Assembly: GCA_934567355.1 (NCBI GenBank)
Contig: CAKTJC010000004.1
Location: 1 to 64,000, forward strand
Source of the DNA: an uncultured Oscillospiraceae bacterium
GTDB lineage: Bacteria > Bacillota > Clostridia > Oscillospirales > Oscillospiraceae
Reading direction: 5' to 3'
Length of the DNA stretch: 64,000 nt
How positions within the stretch are numbered: position 1 is the first letter of the stretch; every line of letters starts with the position of its first letter. A program made the translations under genes and the position numbers. The notes under the pieces are model-generated. The model did not search any database, was not told the origin of the DNA, and saw only the letters and a list, made by a program, of their open reading frames with translations. Shown here in pieces: positions 62,030 through 64,000 of this stretch.

Positions 62030-64000
62030 TCACGAATTGTTATGCGCAGCGAAGAACCGGCATGCCTGGTCCGTTGCGGCAGGGAAGGCATAATGCGGCG
62101 CTCCCGCAAGGGCAATATACCGGATCGCCGTCCGGTCAGACGTGTCGCGGATCTCGCCGCACAGCAGCTTGATGCCCATCTCTTCGCCGGTACAGGTCAC
62201 ATCCACGGGTGCCCCGATCGTCTGGATGCAGAGATCCTCACTTTCCTCTGTGGCTGCCATATCCGCCAGCGCAACCGGCTTGCAGCTGTTCAGCTGACGC
62301 CAGAACATATGCTCAGAGAAGCTGGAGATCAAAGAAAACGTAGACATCGTCACATACTCCGCACGTCTCTCCGGCAGCGGGACGGGAGAATCTGCGTACA
62401 ACGGCAGGATGCCGCGCTCTTCATTTGTGCCGTGGATCATCACGACCGGCAGGAGCCCTGCGCCGACAGCAGCGATCTCCTCGTGTGTATTATCGTAGCC
62501 GTAATACTGTTCACCCATCAGGCATACGGCCCTGACCTGTTTTGCCATACGCACTGCATGACGCCCTGCGCACTGCGCACCGAAGCCAAAGCCCGCAAAG
62601 AAGATCCTGTCCCCACCGAGGCCCCGCTCGGAAAGGTATTTCGGGATCGACTCGATCAAAGAATCATCGTTTACATCCTCCGGGATCGCAACCATCATCC
62701 CTCTCGATACAGCCGCCTGCACAATTCCAGATGCCTCTGCATCCATCACATCGTCGGTATCACCGAGATAAATGACCAGCGGAACAGTGCCCTTTTTCGC
62801 CATCGGGATATAGGACACCCAATGCTTGCCCTTCGTTTCCACAACGTTCCTGTAAACACCCTTTGATGCCCAATAATCGGAAAGCCCCGTCTCATTTCCT
62901 TTAAAATGCAGGCGCGTATACAGCGTTTCCTTCATGCACGCCGAAAGGTCATCGGTCATAAAGCTGTTAAAATCGAAGTTTTTATCCCCATGACTCGCCA
63001 CATACTCTCTGGGCGTCAGATAGTCGATCTCAGGAAATGCCCTCGTCCAGAAGGGATCGCACGCTCCGGCGGCTTCTCCCTGCCGGATCAGTTCACCGGT
63101 CCGGGTGTTGCGGGAAAAGTTTCTGAGGAATTCCCATGCGATATCCCCGGCGTGGGGCGGAACCGCATGAGGGCCGCCCTCCACCGCAACGTAGCGGAGC
63201 ATCACCGTCTGCTGGTCATCCAGAATATCCCCAAAGTAGTGATTGACGCCTTCCCGCTGCTCAACATGGGTTCGGTCAAACTGGATTCCCAGAACCTGCT
63301 CCGAAGGGTCGTCCGAAAGGGTCTGGATATTTCGCATGTATTCCAGTCCTACCGGCTTGCAGTGGTTTATCCTTCTCCAGAATTTCAGTTCTTCATAGCC
63401 TGTCAGAAGAGAAAAATCCGAAGTGGTTGCGTTCATCCGGTTCTTCGGAGACATCTGTCTTCTGGGCGTTACATTATACGGAAGCAGGTTCCGGGACTGC
63501 CTTGTGCAGTGGACCGCCACCATGGGCATTCTGACTTTTTCTGCTCTTTCGATCTCTTCCCGGCTGGAATCTGCGCCGTAATACTGTGAGCCTGACAGGC
63601 ATACGCCTGCGATCCGTTTCGCATATTTGATCGCATGACGGCCCGAAAGGACCGCACCGAAGGAATGTCCGTGAAGATAGACTCTGCTTGGGTCGATGGG
63701 GTAGATCCGCAGGGCGGTATTCAGAATGTTTTCAAAGAAATCATCCTCGTTTACATCATTGCCGGTAAGAATGATCAGTTCATTCTCCGCTGCCATATGG
63801 ATAAAGCTGCTGGCTTCATACAGCATCATCGTTGCAGTTCGCTGGCCGATAATAATACAGGGATATTTCCGCTCTCTGTTTTCGGGCAGATCATACGAGC
63901 AGGGGATGTACGCGCACCAGCGCTGGTAGTTATCCTCATGATCATGAAAGTATTTGTGCAGGCCTTTGCCGTAATTGCGCCAGTACTCCAGTACATCCGG
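62030..64000 (-). CDS. Two-domain alpha/beta hydrolase, C-half degenerate (partial, runs off window)
   Basis: The frame is open to the window edge, so the 5' end is missing: 656 codons are visible. Domain 1 has VYLHGHSFGAVL with an intact Ser, about residue 113 of the visible part. Domain 2 has IFFAGFGFGAQC, where the nucleophile position is Gly. Both halves share YWxxxG entry segments, QYYGxDxxxEEI after the elbow, and HCKPV or SCKPV motifs, proving duplication. Here the first half looks active and the second dead, the reverse of paralogues A-D. An internal ATG at 63829 is not the start. Confidence 0.78.
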   Translation of the reverse strand, partial: PDVLEYWRNYGKGLHKYFHDHEDNYQRWCAYIPCSYDLPENRERKYPCIIIGQRTATMMLYEASSFIHMAAENELIILTGNDVNEDDFFENILNTALRIYPIDPSRVYLHGHSFGAVLSGRHAIKYAKRIAGVCLSGSQYYGADSSREEIERAEKVRMPMVAVHCTRQSRNLLPYNVTPRRQMSPKNRMNATTSDFSLLTGYEELKFWRRINHCKPVGLEYMRNIQTLSDDPSEQVLGIQFDRTHVEQREGVNHYFGDILDDQQTVMLRYVAVEGGPHAVPPHAGDIAWEFLRNFSRNTRTGELIRQGEAAGACDPFWTRAFPEIDYLTPREYVASHGDKNFDFNSFMTDDLSACMKETLYTRLHFKGNETGLSDYWASKGVYRNVVETKGKHWVSYIPMAKKGTVPLVIYLGDTDDVMDAEASGIVQAAVSRGMMVAIPEDVNDDSLIESIPKYLSERGLGGDRIFFAGFGFGAQCAGRHAVRMAKQVRAVCLMGEQYYGYDNTHEEIAAVGAGLLPVVMIHGTNEERGILPLYADSPVPLPERRAEYVTMSTFSLISSFSEHMFWRQLNSCKPVALADMAATEESEDLCIQTIGAPVDVTCTGEEMGIKLLCGEIRDTSDRTAIRYIALAGAPHYAFPAATDQACRFFAAHNNS

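Noticed and set aside
62030..63829. ATG at 63829 as the start of the last hydrolase.
   Set aside because: The frame stays open with family-like sequence to position 64000, and there is no ribosome site at 63829.
1..64000. CRISPR arrays, rRNA or tRNA genes.
   Set aside because: I saw no regularly spaced repeats and no rRNA or tRNA cloverleaf sequence in the intergenic stretches.

Overview
The window comes from a low-to-mid GC Gram-positive gut anaerobe, most likely Bacillota, class Clostridia, and probably the Oscillospirales/Ruminococcaceae side. The evidence is strong AGGAGG ribosome sites, sigma-A type promoters (TTGACA/TATAAT), monoderm-style ABC importers, a bile salt hydrolase, SdpI/ArsR and tandem-GNAT genes, and no outer-membrane genes. 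The species cannot be named from the sequence alone.

Region 1 (1-7.8 kb) is mixed core and accessory content: a GtrA membrane protein, a D-lactate-type dehydrogenase with a palindromic -10 region, a nitroreductase, a bile salt hydrolase, an ArsR-SdpI pair with operator-like repeats on both sides of its promoter, and a tandem-GNAT/tgt/yajC operon. Region 2 (7.8-18.4 kb) is one minus-strand operon that joins a five-gene Dpp/Opp peptide importer to MurQ, an esterase, a BadF-type sugar kinase, AnmK and a MurNAc-type PTS EIIC. It looks like a muropeptide uptake and amino-sugar salvage unit. A small inverted-repeat element (a MITE) lies inside it, and a second copy lies at 2.5 kb.

Region 3 (18.7-24.2 kb) holds a GNAT gene broken by one nonsense codon, a small conserved-type gene preceded by a structured leader with an intrinsic terminator, and a three-gene plus-strand operon (MATE exporter, 2-hydroxyacid dehydrogenase, double metallo-beta-lactamase-fold protein).

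Region 4 (24.2-64 kb) is the most unusual part. Together with the mur-operon esterase the window carries eleven alpha/beta-hydrolase genes, ten of them here. Five are two-domain proteins in which one half has lost the nucleophile elbow. They sit with a second Dpp/Opp importer, a carbohydrate-type ABC importer without its ATPase, MFS and MATE transporters, an aldo-keto reductase, a zinc alcohol dehydrogenase, a beta-propeller lactonase, a ChbG/YdjC-like deacetylase, a mutarotase-fold protein, metallo-beta-lactamase-fold hydrolases, an FMN enzyme, a neutral-ceramidase-like protein and a GntR/UTRA regulator. A near-identical 18-bp site overlaps the -10 boxes of two promoter regions here, which suggests a shared local regulon. 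My inference is an esterase/lactonase catabolic island that imports acylated or lactone-containing conjugates, hydrolyses them and oxidises or reduces the products. The substrate is unknown.

Mobile DNA is limited: two MITE copies, an IS3-family right-end remnant at 50.1-50.3 kb, and a complete IS110-family element at 59.1-60.6 kb that appears to have separated a hydrolase/ABC operon from its promoter. I saw no rRNA, tRNA or CRISPR array.
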